In this document: one piece after another, positions 52,371 to 63,900 of the stretch
How the letters are laid out: the number at the start of each line of letters is the position of its first letter
Position numbering within the stretch: position 1 is the stretch's first letter
From: Sepiola atlantica
Taxonomy: Eukaryota > Mollusca > Cephalopoda > Sepiida > Sepiolidae
Assembly: GCA_963556195.1 (NCBI GenBank)
Contig: OY744533.1
Location: 47,625,249 to 47,689,248, forward strand
Direction: 5' to 3'
DNA length: 64,000 bases
Notes under the pieces: model-generated
Seen by the model: the letters and a program-made list of their open reading frames with translations, nothing else
The model's database searches: none
Told to the model about the DNA's origin: nothing
Made by a program: the position numbers and the translations under genes

Positions 52371-53185
52371 TTGCGAGTTTAGTAACCAATTGAAGGATTT
52401 GCATTTTTATTTGATTTGTGAGTTTTTATTAATGAACATTTTTCATTTGTGAGTTTTGTAAGAAATCACCTTTTTTAATTTGTGGGTTTGTGAGAAATGG
52501 TGTTTTTTTATTAGATATTATTTAGGAATTACTTTTTTCATTCATGAGGTTTGTGAAGAATAGCATTTTCTGAATTCGCTGTTTCTGATGAATATCATTT
52601 TTTAATTTGTGTTTTTATGAATGGGATTTTAAATTCATGTTTTTGGAAATGGCATTTTAAATTCGTGTTTTTTTAAAGAATGGTATTAAAGCATGAATTT
52701 AAAAATTCATGCTTTTTTAGGCATTTTAACTTAGTTTTTAGGAATGTAATTTTAAAATTTTAAATTCATGTTATTTTTAATTTATTTTTTAGGAATGGCA
52801 TTTAAAATTCATTATTTTAGAATGGCATTATTTTTTTTTAGAAATGTCATTTTAAATTTATGTTCTTTTAGGAATGCCATTTTAAATTCATTTTTTAGGA
52901 ATGACAGTTTAAATTCATGTTTTTAGAAATAGCATTTTGAATCATGTTTTTTGGAATTACATTTTAAATTCATATGTTTTAGGAATTGCATTATTTAATT
53001 GATGTGTGTGAGGAATTGCTGTTTTTTGGAATTACTGTTTAATTCACTGATTTTCTGGTGAATATTATTCTTTAGAATTATCTTTTAATAAAGAATGTCA
53101 CTTTTTAAATTGTGTTTTATTTTTCAGACATAATATTTTTTAATTGTTGGGTTATTGAAAAATTGCATTTTTCAATTTGTGTTTA
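52371..53185. repeat. Degenerate AT-rich minisatellite, unit about 28-40 bp
   Basis: Recurring GGAATGGCATTTTAAATTCA / TGTTTTTAGGAATG units with variants (GGAATTACATTTTAAATTC, GGAATTGCATTATTTAATTG). At least 15 units are visible, each different, with unit length drifting from ~28 to ~45 bp. Left edge units read TTTGTGAGTTTTTATTAATG. Confidence 0.75.
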
Positions 53186-53232
53186 TTTGTGTAAAAGAAT
53201 AATCTGCTTAACTATTTATTAAAAATGGAACC

Positions 53233-53804
53233 AGTAAGTAAGTAAGTAAGTAAATAAGTAAGTAAGTAAATAAGTAAGTAAGTGAGTGAGTGAGTGAGTG
53301 AGTGAGTAAATAAGTAAGTAAGTAAGTAAGTAAATAAGTAAGTAAGTAAGTAAATAAGTAAGTAAGTAAATAAGTAAGTGAGTGAGTGAGTGAGTAAATA
53401 AGTAAATAAGTAAGTAAGTAAATAAGTAAGTAAGTAAATAAGTAAGTAAGTAAATAAGTAAGTAAGTAAATAAGTGAGTGAGTGAGTGAGTGAGTAAATA
53501 AGTAAGTAAGTAAATAAGTAAGTAAGTAAGTAAGTGAGTGAGTGAGTGAGTGAGTGAGTGAGTGAGTAAATAAGTAAGTAAGTAAGTAAGTAAATAAGTA
53601 AGTAAGTAAGTAAGTAAGTAAATAAGTAAGTAAATAAGTAAGTGAGTGAGTGAGTGAGTAAATAAGTAAATAAGTAAGTAAATAAGTACGTAAGTAAGTA
53701 AATAAGTACGTAAGTAAGTAAATAAGTAAGTAAGTAAATATGTAAGTAAGTGAGTGAGTGAGTAAATAAGTAAGTAAGTAAATAAGTAAGTAAGTAAGTA
53801 AGTA
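53233..53804. repeat. Hierarchical AAGT/AAAT/GAGT tetranucleotide array
   Basis: About 143 uninterrupted tetranucleotides in one register. Three main words alternate: AAGT blocks, single AAAT (written TAAATAAG) punctuating every 2-5 units, and GAGT blocks of 3-7. GAGT blocks recur at about 53281, 53381, 53475, 53535, 53642 and 53750. A rare ACGT variant occurs twice near 53690 and 53708. Confidence 0.97.
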
Positions 53805-53839
53805 GTGTTGAAACCCGAATTGTTATTTCAGTTGTTAAT

Positions 53840-54445
53840 AATTTGTCAGTGCTGAGAGATAGTGATCTTTTATTGCAAGAGAAATCCCATTTGTATCTAT
53901 GTTTCTTGAATAAGTATTATGTGTACATACTTTTTAGTACAGTACCTGGGTATGTTAATTTCCCTCTAAACCCAACTTCTACCGCTTTATCACTAGTGCA
54001 AAAGAAAGTATTTGTGGAATTTTGTGGAGAAAATACGCTGCATAGTATATGCATGAGAGAGAGTAAGTAACTACGAAGTATATATATTTACCTATTGTTT
54101 TTGGAAAAAAACAGTAGTCATTATTTGTTTAAGCAAACATTATTCACTTTGAACTAATGCTGAATGTGTCTACTTCTGTGCGGATTATTCAAAAACTGTT
54201 ACTTAGTTTTAAAAATATTTATTTAATGGTTTTTCATGTTATTATGTTATGTTATTTTTTTGCATTCTAAAACACGTATTCAGTTGAACATTTTTTTGAC
54301 TTACGTGAAATTCGAACGCGAGTATTGCAATTGTAAACACTACTGCATTAGTAATGTGTACTCTGCCTATTCCTTTGTTCAACCACTCACATGTTTCTAT
54401 CTGCGTACTAATAGGCTCCTAAAACGCCATAACTTTTCAATGGTA
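53840..54445 (-). repeat. Repeat family D, minus copy, longest
   Basis: Minus strand: TTTTAGGAGCCTATTAGTAC at the start, GAAACATGTGAGTGGTTGAA, CAAAGGAATAGGCAGAGTAC, ACATTACTAATGCAGTAGTG, the B-box-like CGTTCGAATTTCACGTAAGT, an AT-rich body, ATTCAGCATTAGTTCAAAGT and ACATACCCAGGTACTGTACT (53955-53936). ORFs 53843-54070 and 54236-54454 on the plus strand are antisense and not conserved. Confidence 0.72.
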
Positions 54446-55035
54446 TATAGATGAAAATGTGTCGTGTCCATTCGAATTAAACGGGAATTACCGAAATGTA
54501 CTTTTTCCGGAAATCCTTATCAGTATTTGCTTTCGAATAATAAAAAATATCGATAATTTGGTACTTTTGAACCTTCTTTACAAGACCAATGTCGTTTCGG
54601 TTCATTTGGAGTTTTGTATTGCCTATTACATCGGTGTCACATTACTTTATTTACATTAGAAATAAGACCGTAACGAGAAAGATTTTTTGGGTACATTTGT
54701 AGCTTAACATCCTTCGCTGAATGACCCCGTTCCTCCTCAAAAAATAGATTCTACTTTTTTTAGAGAATTACGTGTGAACACCCCAAAAAGCTTGATGAAA
54801 TGAAATAAAACAAAAAAAATGCTATTATTTTAGAATTTAGAGTGGAGGATCAGTTTCGTCTATGAATTTAACGTAAACTAAACGCCCATCCGTGACATTG
54901 TAGCATTTTAATGCAGTTCATATTTTTTACTACTAAGCCTAAGTGACTGCCAGTTAAGTTTAGATTAACGTTAGGTTTAGGATTCGGTTAGAAGACCGTA
55001 ACAAATCTCTTAAGAATAATTAATTAGAGAAAAAA
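54446..55035. other. Unassigned sequence
   Basis: A 66-residue plus ORF (54459-54659) has no domain. Confidence 0.4.
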
Positions 55036-55120
55036 TATCTTGAAAAATAATTTAGTGGGGAAAATAATTTAGTGGGGAAAATAATTTAGTGGAATGTTTC
55101 GAAAAACAATTTATTGGGGA
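55036..55120. repeat. 17-bp tandem repeat, 3-4 copies
   Basis: AAAATAATTTAGTGGGG is repeated three times head to tail (55043-55091), with a diverged AACAATTTATTGGGG at about 55104. Confidence 0.9.
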
Positions 55121-55765
55121 GTAAGAAAGAGTATAATTACAATAGAATATAATAGAATAGAAATAATATCAGCTATAAAAGAATTTAAAAGTTAATTGTC
55201 GGGTATTAAATAAACTTAATATCGGTAAGTAGAGACAATACAAAACCCACATTAACCGAAACAAAATTGCTCCAGTCAAGAAAGTGCAATAGCACCGACA
55301 ATTTTGCTGCTTTTATTTTCCTTTTGTTTATTTTTGTTCCTTTCGTTAAAATGTGTTTCCTTTATTATTTGTAAGCATCCATATACTCGTCATATGACAA
55401 CTCGGCGATGCAGAGAGGGAAATAGGAAAATAAAGAGAGAAAGAGAGGTGAGCGAGACAGTTAAAAACGCCACAAGACTCACCAAATCTGTAAAAAAAAA
55501 TGCTGGTATGAAATGTATGTATCCAAAAATAAAATTAAAATGAAACAAAGTTGTACTAAAAGAAAAATGAAAATTAATACCTGTTCTCCAAACTTTGCCA
55601 CCTAATGTATGATTTTCTCATTTGTGTTTCCAAATTCTACCCTATAACCATCCATTCAGATCGCCTCTAAGATCTCTAATGTAACTCCCCTCTGGCAACA
55701 AAGGTTCCCCATAACAAACAATTAAGATATCTCAAATATAATGATAAAACTTATATATAAAAGCT
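55121..55765. other. Unassigned sequence
   Basis: A 79-residue plus ORF (55304-55543) is F/K-rich at its ends and shows no domain. Confidence 0.4.
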
Positions 55766-56429
<664 letters not shown>

Positions 56430-56955
56430 CTCCACGGCGGAGGCTATGTTTTTGATCGAGTTTGTTTGTTTTTTTGTTTATGTATAGCCTAGCATCCACT
56501 TCGCTTGATTAATAGTCACCAAACTAGATCAAAATAGCAGCGATAATCTAAATTAAATACATTTAATTTTATAATTTATCGTTCAAAGGTCAAAGTGATG
56601 GTCAAATCCAAGGTGAAAGTTACACTTTTGACGATGAGTGCGATTCCGTTCATCGTAGACAATCACTACTTGGCTCATATTGTAACCATCTTAGAATTTG
56701 GGTTATGGTAAACATTTGGACGGAATTTTTAACTTCCGATTTTTCTAAATTTGATGTGTCGATCTGATGATCCTTCATAACAGTAACCACCATGCTAAAT
56801 ACAAGCCTTTTCAAAATAATTTTTTTAAGTTGTCAATGTTTCTATGTCATTACTTCGGGAATACATGATAGAATATGTAGAAGTAAATCCCAGATATGTC
56901 TTTGACCCACCCTTACGTTGTCAGGCGTATATAAGCAGTGTTAACCCATTCATTT
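56430..56955 (+). repeat. Repeat family E, copy 2
   Basis: CGGCGGAGGCTATGTTTTTG, TAGCCTAGCATCCACTTCGC, AGGTCAAAGTGATGGTCAAA at 56587-56606, TTACACTTTTGACGATGAG and GACCCACCCTTACGTTGTCA with GGCG. The AGGTCA-A-AGTGAT sequence is a near DR1 arrangement. Confidence 0.75.
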
Positions 56956-57024
56956 AATTGTAGTTATGTTTATCTACTTCTTACCCCTCGTAAGAATGGT
57001 TCTATGACTTGTTTTAAATTTAAG
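56956..57024. other. Spacer between two family E copies
   Basis: Nothing recognised. Confidence 0.4.
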
Positions 57025-57555
57025 GTTAAGTGGGGTTAATAACCTACGTTAATGAGGTCATGTTTTACGCCGAATTTGTTGGTTTGTCATTATGTTTGTT
57101 TGTTTGTGCACAGCTTAGCATCCACATCACTTGACCAATCGTTACTAAACTTGGTCAAAATATATCGCTTATGGTCTAACTAAAAACTGATATAATTTGG
57201 TATATCTTGGCCTAAGACCAAGCTCAATGTCACGAACAAAAGAAAGTCATACGTTTGGCGATAGGTTATTTTCTCTTAATTGTAGAGAGTCTTTACTTGG
57301 CATATTTTACATCCTTGTATGTCGATGTTTTCACAAAATTTCAACTTTCACGTTTTTCCAAATTTTATATATAGATCTGATGCTCATTTTTAATAATAAT
57401 CACCATGTAAAATTTCAGCTTGATCAGATAGCATAAGTTCGGGAATACTTTATGCAATATATAGAAGTAAGGCCCAGATCAGGCTTTGGCCGATTCTGAT
57501 GTTGTAAGACGGGGGTATATTCTCACGACTGATTTATGTTTTTATTAATCTAGAG
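57025..57555 (+). repeat. Repeat family E, copy 3
   Basis: Directly follows copy 2 in the same orientation: TTTGTTTGTGCACAGCTTAG, CATCCACATCACTTGACCAA, CATACGTTTGGCGATAGG, GTAAGGCCCAGATCAGGC. The GGTCA block is poorly kept. The 79-residue ORF (57197-57436) is not conserved in the other copies. Confidence 0.72.
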
Positions 57556-57837
57556 TTTGTTTTATTATCTAAATAATTCTCACTAGCAGAGCCCGTGTAA
57601 ATTACACAAAATGATGTTTTTAATACTAATTATCTTGTTCCTAACCTATACATGTTTGAATAAAATATGATAAAATTTGGACTTGTATATTTTTTTAAAA
57701 ATGAACAATACATGAAACAATTTACAAAACTTCTTTATATACAATATTTCTAGTGAATGTAATATTTCGACGACTAAACCTTACTTTGTAAATGTTTTCG
57801 ATTAAATTAAATTTGGCTCCAATTCATGCATATTTAT
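57556..57837. other. AT-rich unassigned sequence
   Basis: Nothing recognised. Confidence 0.4.
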
Positions 57838-58220
57838 TTACTCCTCTCCAGGAGTTAGGCACAAGGCCAGTTTTATCTTACTCTCACAAGTAAGATGTGA
57901 CCCAAGGTCAGGTCGGGTCGGGAAAGTGAGGTTTGAAAAGCCAGCGCTCGAGAAGGTGAGCACTCTGGCCATTAAAAATTGTCTGGGCAGCCCCGTTGAC
58001 ATTCCATGGTAGAGGCGCCCAAGGCAGTAAGCAATAAACTTACTCCTCCCCAAAGAGGGGAGGCGAAGCCTGGGAGGGTGGACCTCCTAGAACTGCACAG
58101 GACAGACCCATAGACCGGTGTAAATCAAGCCTCGAAGGCCAAGACAATACCAGTCTATTGAGTGCAGTATCCATCGGAACAGATACTACACTTTGATATT
58201 AGCCAAAAGGCCAAGCCAAT
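57838..58220 (-). mobile_element. SINE family A: U2-headed, full minus copy
   Basis: On the minus strand the head ATTGGCTTGGCCTTTTGGCT and AATATCAAAGTGTAGTATCT with GTTCCGATGGATACTGCAC (58220-58167) matches U2 snRNA better than any other copy. The linker, core (TTCTAGGAGGTCCACCCTCC, GGCGCCTCTACCATGGAATG, GGGCTGCCCAGACAATTTTT) and TGGCCAGAGTGCTCACCTTC follow as in the 9000 copy. The tail hairpin unit occurs twice (CACATCTTACTTGTGAGAGT and CCTAACTCCTGGAGAGGAGT). The 71-residue ORF inside is not a gene. Confidence 0.85.
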
Positions 58221-58590
58221 TCATGAGTAGCATACAAAGATTCGGAAGTTCGTTGCTTTTGATGTAAGCATGACACACAAAATAACACACGCTATTGTAT
58301 TAATATGTGTCTTCCCGGTTGGCCCCTCCCTACCTCTCTTCCCCTTCCCCTCGAAATGTAGAAAAAAATCTTAGAGGTTGGTTGGGATCGAACTATAAAC
58401 CAGTCGGGCCGAAGTAAAAAATACAACGTCGCTAACCGTTGCGCCAAAGGGAAATACTTGAAAATGTTTTGATAATTAGGAGAGTGTAATGTTTTTCAAA
58501 ATCTAGGTGCGACACGCATGCGCAAAGCTTTTGCCGGAAGCGTGACACACGAACACACACGCTATCGTATTAATATATAGATGATAGTTT
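58221..58590 (-). mobile_element. tRNA-derived SINE-like element flanked by a duplicated sequence
   Basis: The minus strand has TTTGGCGCAACGGTTAGCG (58448-58430, A box) and ATAGTTCGATCCCAACC (58395-58379, B box). Plus-strand sequences CTTTTGATGTAAGCATGACA ... CACACGCTATTGTATTAATA (58255-58306) and CTTTTGCCGGAAGCGTGACA ... CACACGCTATCGTATTAATA (58527-58578) are diverged direct repeats on either side. Confidence 0.55.
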
Positions 58591-58924
58591 AGTAGCAGTT
58601 TTGAGGTTTGACTTGGGTTTTTGCTAACTCTATCACTAATATTAACTGGGATTAGTTTCTATGCTTATTATGTCCATGTATTTCTTTTAGCTAGTATCTA
58701 TTTATTATAATTGCTTACAATGTTTTTATTAGTTTGTTATATTCTTCTTTTGTAATTTTATAAAATGTTACGCACCCCAAACCTGTATAGGATGAGTACT
58801 ATGGTAGGTGAGATCGTTGGTGGTTACTTGTGACACAGCATATCTATTCGCAAAATAATTGAGCGTTGTTGGCTGCTGAAAAAAGTGTAATACAAATATT
58901 CAGAGTTAACCTACCATTTTAGTG
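58591..58924. other. Unassigned sequence
   Basis: Nothing recognised. Confidence 0.4.
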
Positions 58925-59084
58925 AGCTTGTGTCAATAACGTAAGGCAATTCCCGCCCGTCGTTAAGGCCGACGTGTTGCGATTTCAGTTACAAGTACTT
59001 GCCTGTCTAGCCATATACCGATAAGCTGTGATACAGTGAAATAGTCTTCCTGTCAATGACTATATATATATATATATATATATT
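58925..59084 (+). mobile_element. tRNA-type SINE, degraded copy with AT tail
   Basis: The 3' domain TGCCTGTCTAGCCATATACC, ATAAGCTGTGATACAGTGAA, ATAGTCTTCCTG passes into (AT)n at 59061-59083. The upstream part (AGGCAATTCCCGCCCGTCGT, AAGGCCGACGTG, CGATTTCAGTTACAAG) is a decayed tRNA-like head. Confidence 0.6.
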
Positions 59085-60074
59085 TATAAGGTAGTATAAA
59101 GATACATATTTTTTATTAGATCGAATCGTGATAAAGAGATGTTCGATATTCTAGATAGAGCATTATGGTAGGAAATATTGAAATGATGACAAAAACAAAA
59201 TTTGATAATTTACAAATTATTAAATTAACAAGTGTTTAAGCAAAGAGTATAATAAGCTGACTTATTGAATATCAATATCCCAATTTCCTCTAATATCGAA
59301 AACATCACTCCTAATCGAATAAACACATCATAACATGCATACATACATTGGATCTTCTTTAACTTCTGTTAAATGGCGCATCTCAAAACATGTAACCTCT
59401 ATTAATAGCAACATCAATGATATGAGAAATATAACGTTTGTAACAATCCTAATTACAAAGCTTAGGTAAAGAATATTCGTAATTGTATGAGCTGGTATAT
59501 GCTTAAACATTCAAATTTCTATATACTAGGCTGAGAATCTTGACAACTTTGCATTTCCGAAGTAGTTATGATAATAACATCCAATAAAAATAACAATATA
59601 ATAAAGTGCAAAAACAAATTGCTCTCAATCTGTAAACATAAAAAAGAAACAAATATAGCCAATTTATAACCCCTAATAATACGCCACATTTCCTAATACA
59701 TTAATTAATACTTATAACAGCATTATATAATATATTTAAAAAAAACTTTATTGACTTTTAATCCACCTAGCTGTACCTTAAAATACACTTTACACATTTC
59801 TGTATGATTTTATATAATAACATCCTCCTAATAATTGTTTATATATATATATATCTTACTTCATCAGTTACTTGTAAAGCATACCATTAATAATATTGCT
59901 TTATATTAATATGTATTCATTTTTTTATACGTGTTGATACACATATTTAAATTATTTCTTTACATTCTTTGATAATCTCCCTAATATAATCTTTCCCTAG
60001 ATTTATTAACTATAAATATCCTATTTAAAGTATATCTTTAAATTTTTAATTCATTATTTATTTTATTTTTTATT
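59085..60074. other. Very AT-rich unassigned sequence
   Basis: No gene or recognised repeat apart from a short AT run near 59841-59855. Confidence 0.45.
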
Positions 60075-60479
60075 TATATATATTTGTGATTATTACTATT
60101 TATACATACATGTACAAAATCTGCGACACTGTTATATCGATGTTATCGATCAACAGCTGTTAGAAACTGAGATCTCATCAGGTAGAATCAAAATCCGATC
60201 TTTACCTCAGATCATATTTGGGAAGAATGAAATGCGGAAGAAAAAGAAAATAAAGAAAATTGATTTTTTTTAATTTGGAAAGTCACCTGGTTTGATTGGA
60301 GATCGTTGAAAATCAAATATAATATAAAATAAAATAAATAATTCGCTTATTCGTCACCCCTTAATTTGACTATAAATACTATTATTACTAATATTAAAAT
60401 TATTATTATTATTATCATTACTACTATTATTATTATTTTTTATTATCATCATTATCTTTATTATTATTATTATTATTAT

Positions 60480-60514
<35 letters not shown>

Positions 60515-61225
60515 ATAGTAATAGTAGTAGTAGTAGTAGTTTTATCACGGGTGCTGCTATCACCATCATTATATCACGTTAGTAAACTTTAGTAAATTTT
60601 TAATTACTTTAATTATTTTAATTATTGTATTTCTCAATTGTCAGCTCTCCTCGACTTAAATAAATTAATAAAAAATAAATTAATAACAAAAATATTAAAT
60701 CAAAAATAAACCTTAGAAAAAAAAACAGTAAAAAAAAGTCAAACAAATAACAAGGATAAAAATGAAAAAAAGAAGATTAGGTCTGAATAACTTAACACGT
60801 CACCACCACGGCTCACCTAAATCTAAGTCAGACTTGAAACTGTGTCTCCCTGCCCACCTAAACATCAAGCACAATACTGACACGTCGATGCGAGCCACTA
60901 AAACAGCTATGAGTTTTCAATTTTCTCCACATCCTTTCCCCTTCCCTCTCTTCTCTCTTTTCCTTCCTCTATACCCACGAGTATATTTTATTTTATATTA
61001 TATTTGATTTTCAACGGTCTCAAATCTAACAACGTGACTTTTCAAATTTTAAATTTTCTTTTTTCCTTTTTTTATTTTTGTCCCCCATTTCATTCTTCCA
61101 AAATATGATCAGATTTTAATTCCACCTGATGAGATCTCAGTTTATAACAGCTGTTGATCGATAACATCAACATGCTAGTGTTGCAGATTCTTTATATATC
61201 TGTATAAATAAAAATAATCATATAT
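60075..61225. mobile_element. 1.15-kb element with ~260-bp inverted repeats
   Basis: Left arm ~60075-60340 and right arm ~60975-61225 are reverse complements with frequent mismatches. Conserved pairs include GTTATCGATCAACAGCTGTT, CTGAGATCTCATCAGGT, GGAAGAATGAAATG, GTTGAAAATCAAATATAATA and TAAAATAAAAT. The ~640-bp interior holds trinucleotide arrays (60395-60542) and an 81-residue ORF (60762-61007) without domain. It resembles a foldback or MITE-like DNA transposon; no transposase seen. Confidence 0.75.
60395..60542. repeat. (ATT)n-(AGT)n microsatellite
   Basis: ATT-type units to about 60480 followed by AGT units to 60541. It gives the polyleucine antisense ORF. Confidence 0.95.
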
Positions 61226-61269
61226 GTAAAAGCTCTATTTGATATTTAGCACTTTGTATTAGCCCGGAT

Positions 61270-61271
<2 letters not shown>

Positions 61272-61306
<35 letters not shown>
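61272..61306. repeat. (AT)n microsatellite
   Basis: Pure AT run. Confidence 0.95.
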
Positions 61307-61308
<2 letters not shown>

Positions 61309-61552
61309 CTTGGAAGTTTCTCAATCATTAAAACTATATTAAAAAAAAACAAAAAAAACTTAAGTCCCAAGTCGTTCAGTGGAAAATCACTCATGTAAGT
61401 CAATTTAACTTTTACAGTTATTATATTAGTTTGCTTCTAACATTATTTAAAGGATCATCAATTGTTTACCATGAAAAACTGTTTCGGGAATTTAAAAACA
61501 AGACAGTATTTAATTTCATGGCTTCCCAGCAGAGTTGATTAGACCCCACTTC
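61307..61552. other. Unassigned sequence
   Basis: Nothing recognised. Confidence 0.4.
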
Positions 61553-61554
61553 CC

Positions 61555-61556
61555 GT

Positions 61557-61590
<34 letters not shown>

Positions 61591-61591
61591 T
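61555..61591. repeat. (GT)n microsatellite
   Basis: GT run with one TTT interruption. Confidence 0.95.
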
Positions 61592-62424
61592 ATGCTTTTA
61601 GCAAATCTCTATATTTCATATCTCTATTTTATCTCTATTATAACATGTTTCGGTATCTGCGGAGTTTCTCCCTCTAACTTTATCTTAGATACCGATTTAT
61701 CTTCACGTGCTTTTCACTATTTTAAACTTGGTATAGAATGTTATTAAAACTTTTTTGAAATCACATTATCATCCATCACATATTATCTTGACTACATTTC
61801 CCAAAATAACTTCAAATATCTCTAAGTATATTGAAGTTTGATTGAATTTGTTCTAATGCTTATTTTACTGATTTTTACGTTATTTCCCAAATATACGTAA
61901 CTTTTAAGGTGTTACTTTAAATATCATAGCCTTTATTTAATAATACTTATCTGATAAAAATACTGATAATTTAATTACATTTATCAATCCCCTTCCGTGG
62001 ATTTACTTTTTTTCATCCTGGCTTAGATTCATTAATATAATTAATATTTATTTTCGTTCTTCTCCTATCTGTATTAAGCTAAACGACAGCAGTTGACCAC
62101 TTAACGTTCAGTTATTGTGGATAATACAGTGTCTTACTATTTTTTACTAAATGAACAATTGATTGTATCTTTATCGATAATTTAACATTTTTAAGTACTT
62201 TTATATCACTTAAAGCTTGCTTTTAGCATATAACTTTTAAGATATAATTTCTTTTACTCTTTTAAATAAAAATATTTTTTTAATTATAACCGTTTCCTTA
62301 TTAGACGTAACTACCTTTTGAAAGCTACTATTCCATTTAATTATATTAGCTATTCTATTTATGCATTGTTTTTATTCAATTTTAATTGAAGTGTAATTAA
62401 ATGTCAACATTTTGTAATAATCTC

Positions 62425-62428
<4 letters not shown>
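61592..62428. other. Very AT-rich unassigned sequence
   Basis: No ORF above 70 residues, no recognised repeat. Confidence 0.45.
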
Positions 62429-62485
<57 letters not shown>

Positions 62486-62622
62486 TTTCTTTCTTATAAT
62501 TTCCTTAATCCTACACGATTGATTTTTAAGTGAACATAACACTATTCTTTTCTGTTCACACTTAGTTTACGTACTCATTTATTTATTAATCTATCCATGC
62601 ACATATGCATATTAAAATTACC

Positions 62623-62681
<59 letters not shown>
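62429..62681. repeat. Two (AT)n microsatellites
   Basis: AT runs at 62429-62480 and 62625-62679 separated by ~145 bp of AT-rich sequence. Confidence 0.95.
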
Positions 62682-62683
<2 letters not shown>

Positions 62684-63109
62684 TTCAATTGTATTATGCT
62701 AAATACTTCCTACCGCTATAGATATAGCGCCTTTTATATTAAAACGGCAACTGTTTAATTTTTAGTTTTCAATTTTGATATAAGTCTCTTCTAAAGCGGC
62801 ATTTTTTAAATTCTTTCGATTTTAGCTTTGTTTTCTTTTCCTTTTTTACTTTGTTTTTTTCTTTTTCTTCTCTCTCCTGTACTTAGATTTTAATCTTATT
62901 CTCTTTCTTCTTTTCTTTCCTGCTCATTACTCCTTTCTCTTCGCTTCTCCTTTTTGTTTTCTATTATATTGCTGTATACTTGAATTACTTGTAATTAATT
63001 TGTTGAACTCACCACTTCACTTTTTTACTTTAATGCTTGGAAGCTGGTTTTAAAAGCATGACGCTACATTTCAATTACTGATTTTTCACGGACTTATGAC
63101 TCTAGATTA
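62682..63109. other. T/C-rich unassigned sequence
   Basis: A pyrimidine-rich stretch at about 62815-62965 (TTTTCTTTTCCTTTTTTAC); no gene. Confidence 0.45.
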
Positions 63110-63515
63110 TATTCCATGATAAATGCCAGCATACTGAAATCATATGCCCTCAATAGGGTTAAGATGAAAATTCATATACACTAAATGTACAAAAGCAAGG
63201 AAATTCCCAAATTTTTACACCTTTATTGTCATTAATTAAGGGTTTGACTACATATCAACCAAACCATTTCTTTATCACATCACTACAGTATAAATCTCTA
63301 TGCATGAGTGGATGAAGTGTGTGATGTGCGCTGAAGAAAAATTCCTACCAGTAAAATACACAGCCCTGTTGTGCTCGCATACCCTTAATGACAATGAAAG
63401 TGGAATAATTTGAGAATTTCCTTGCTTTTTGTACATTTAGTGTATATGAATTTTCATCTTAACCCTATTAAGGGCATATGATTTCAGTGGCATTTTTCAT
63501 GGAATGTCACTGCTT
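63110..63515. mobile_element. 406-bp foldback element
   Basis: Left arm ~63115-63245 and right arm ~63382-63512 pair with few mismatches (GAAATCATATGCCC, GGGTTAAGATGAAAATTCAT, ATACACTAAATGTACAAAA, GCAAGGAAATTC, CATTGTCATTAAGGGT). The ~140-bp centre (CTACATATCAACC to GCTCGCATACCC) is unpaired. No ORF. Confidence 0.85.
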
Positions 63516-63589
63516 TTGTAAAGGCTATGCCTCAATACAATAGTCATTTTAAAGGTTTTTTGGAATTTTCTGAAAAACTAAGGTATATG

Positions 63590-63900
63590 GTAAACTGAAA
63601 TTAAAATGCCATCAACTAGGCGCTAGAACCCCTATCTCTGCCCAAAATCAGCTGAATCCATCAAATAGTTGATGAGATACAGGGTGGCACATACGTACGT
63701 ACGTACGTACGTACGTACGTACGTACACACGGATAACACAAAATCATGCTTGACCTTTCTGGATCTCTGGGTTGCTGAAATTTTACAGACTTATAGAACC
63801 TTTCAAATAAAAATTTTGTGCAAAGTTTTAACTAATTTGATTTATTGGTTTTTGAGTTATGATTGATCAAAGAAATGAGATTTCTAGCATAGGCCGTTTT
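63590..63900. repeat. Unclassified repeat-like sequence with (ACGT)n array
   Basis: The block GAGATACAGGGTGGCACATA passes into (CGTA)n at 63691-63726. It is followed by a sentence-like unit ending TTTTTGAGTTATGATTGATC, similar in layout to the 163-bp repeat at 47470-47945, where a GTTGCGGAGAAAAATCCGTA text passes into (CGGA)n. No ORF of note. Confidence 0.45.

Noticed and set aside
57838..58220. Functional U2 snRNA gene
   Set aside because: Similarity to U2 stops after ~45 nt; the Sm site and 3' stem-loops are absent, and the sequence continues into a SINE core shared with other copies.
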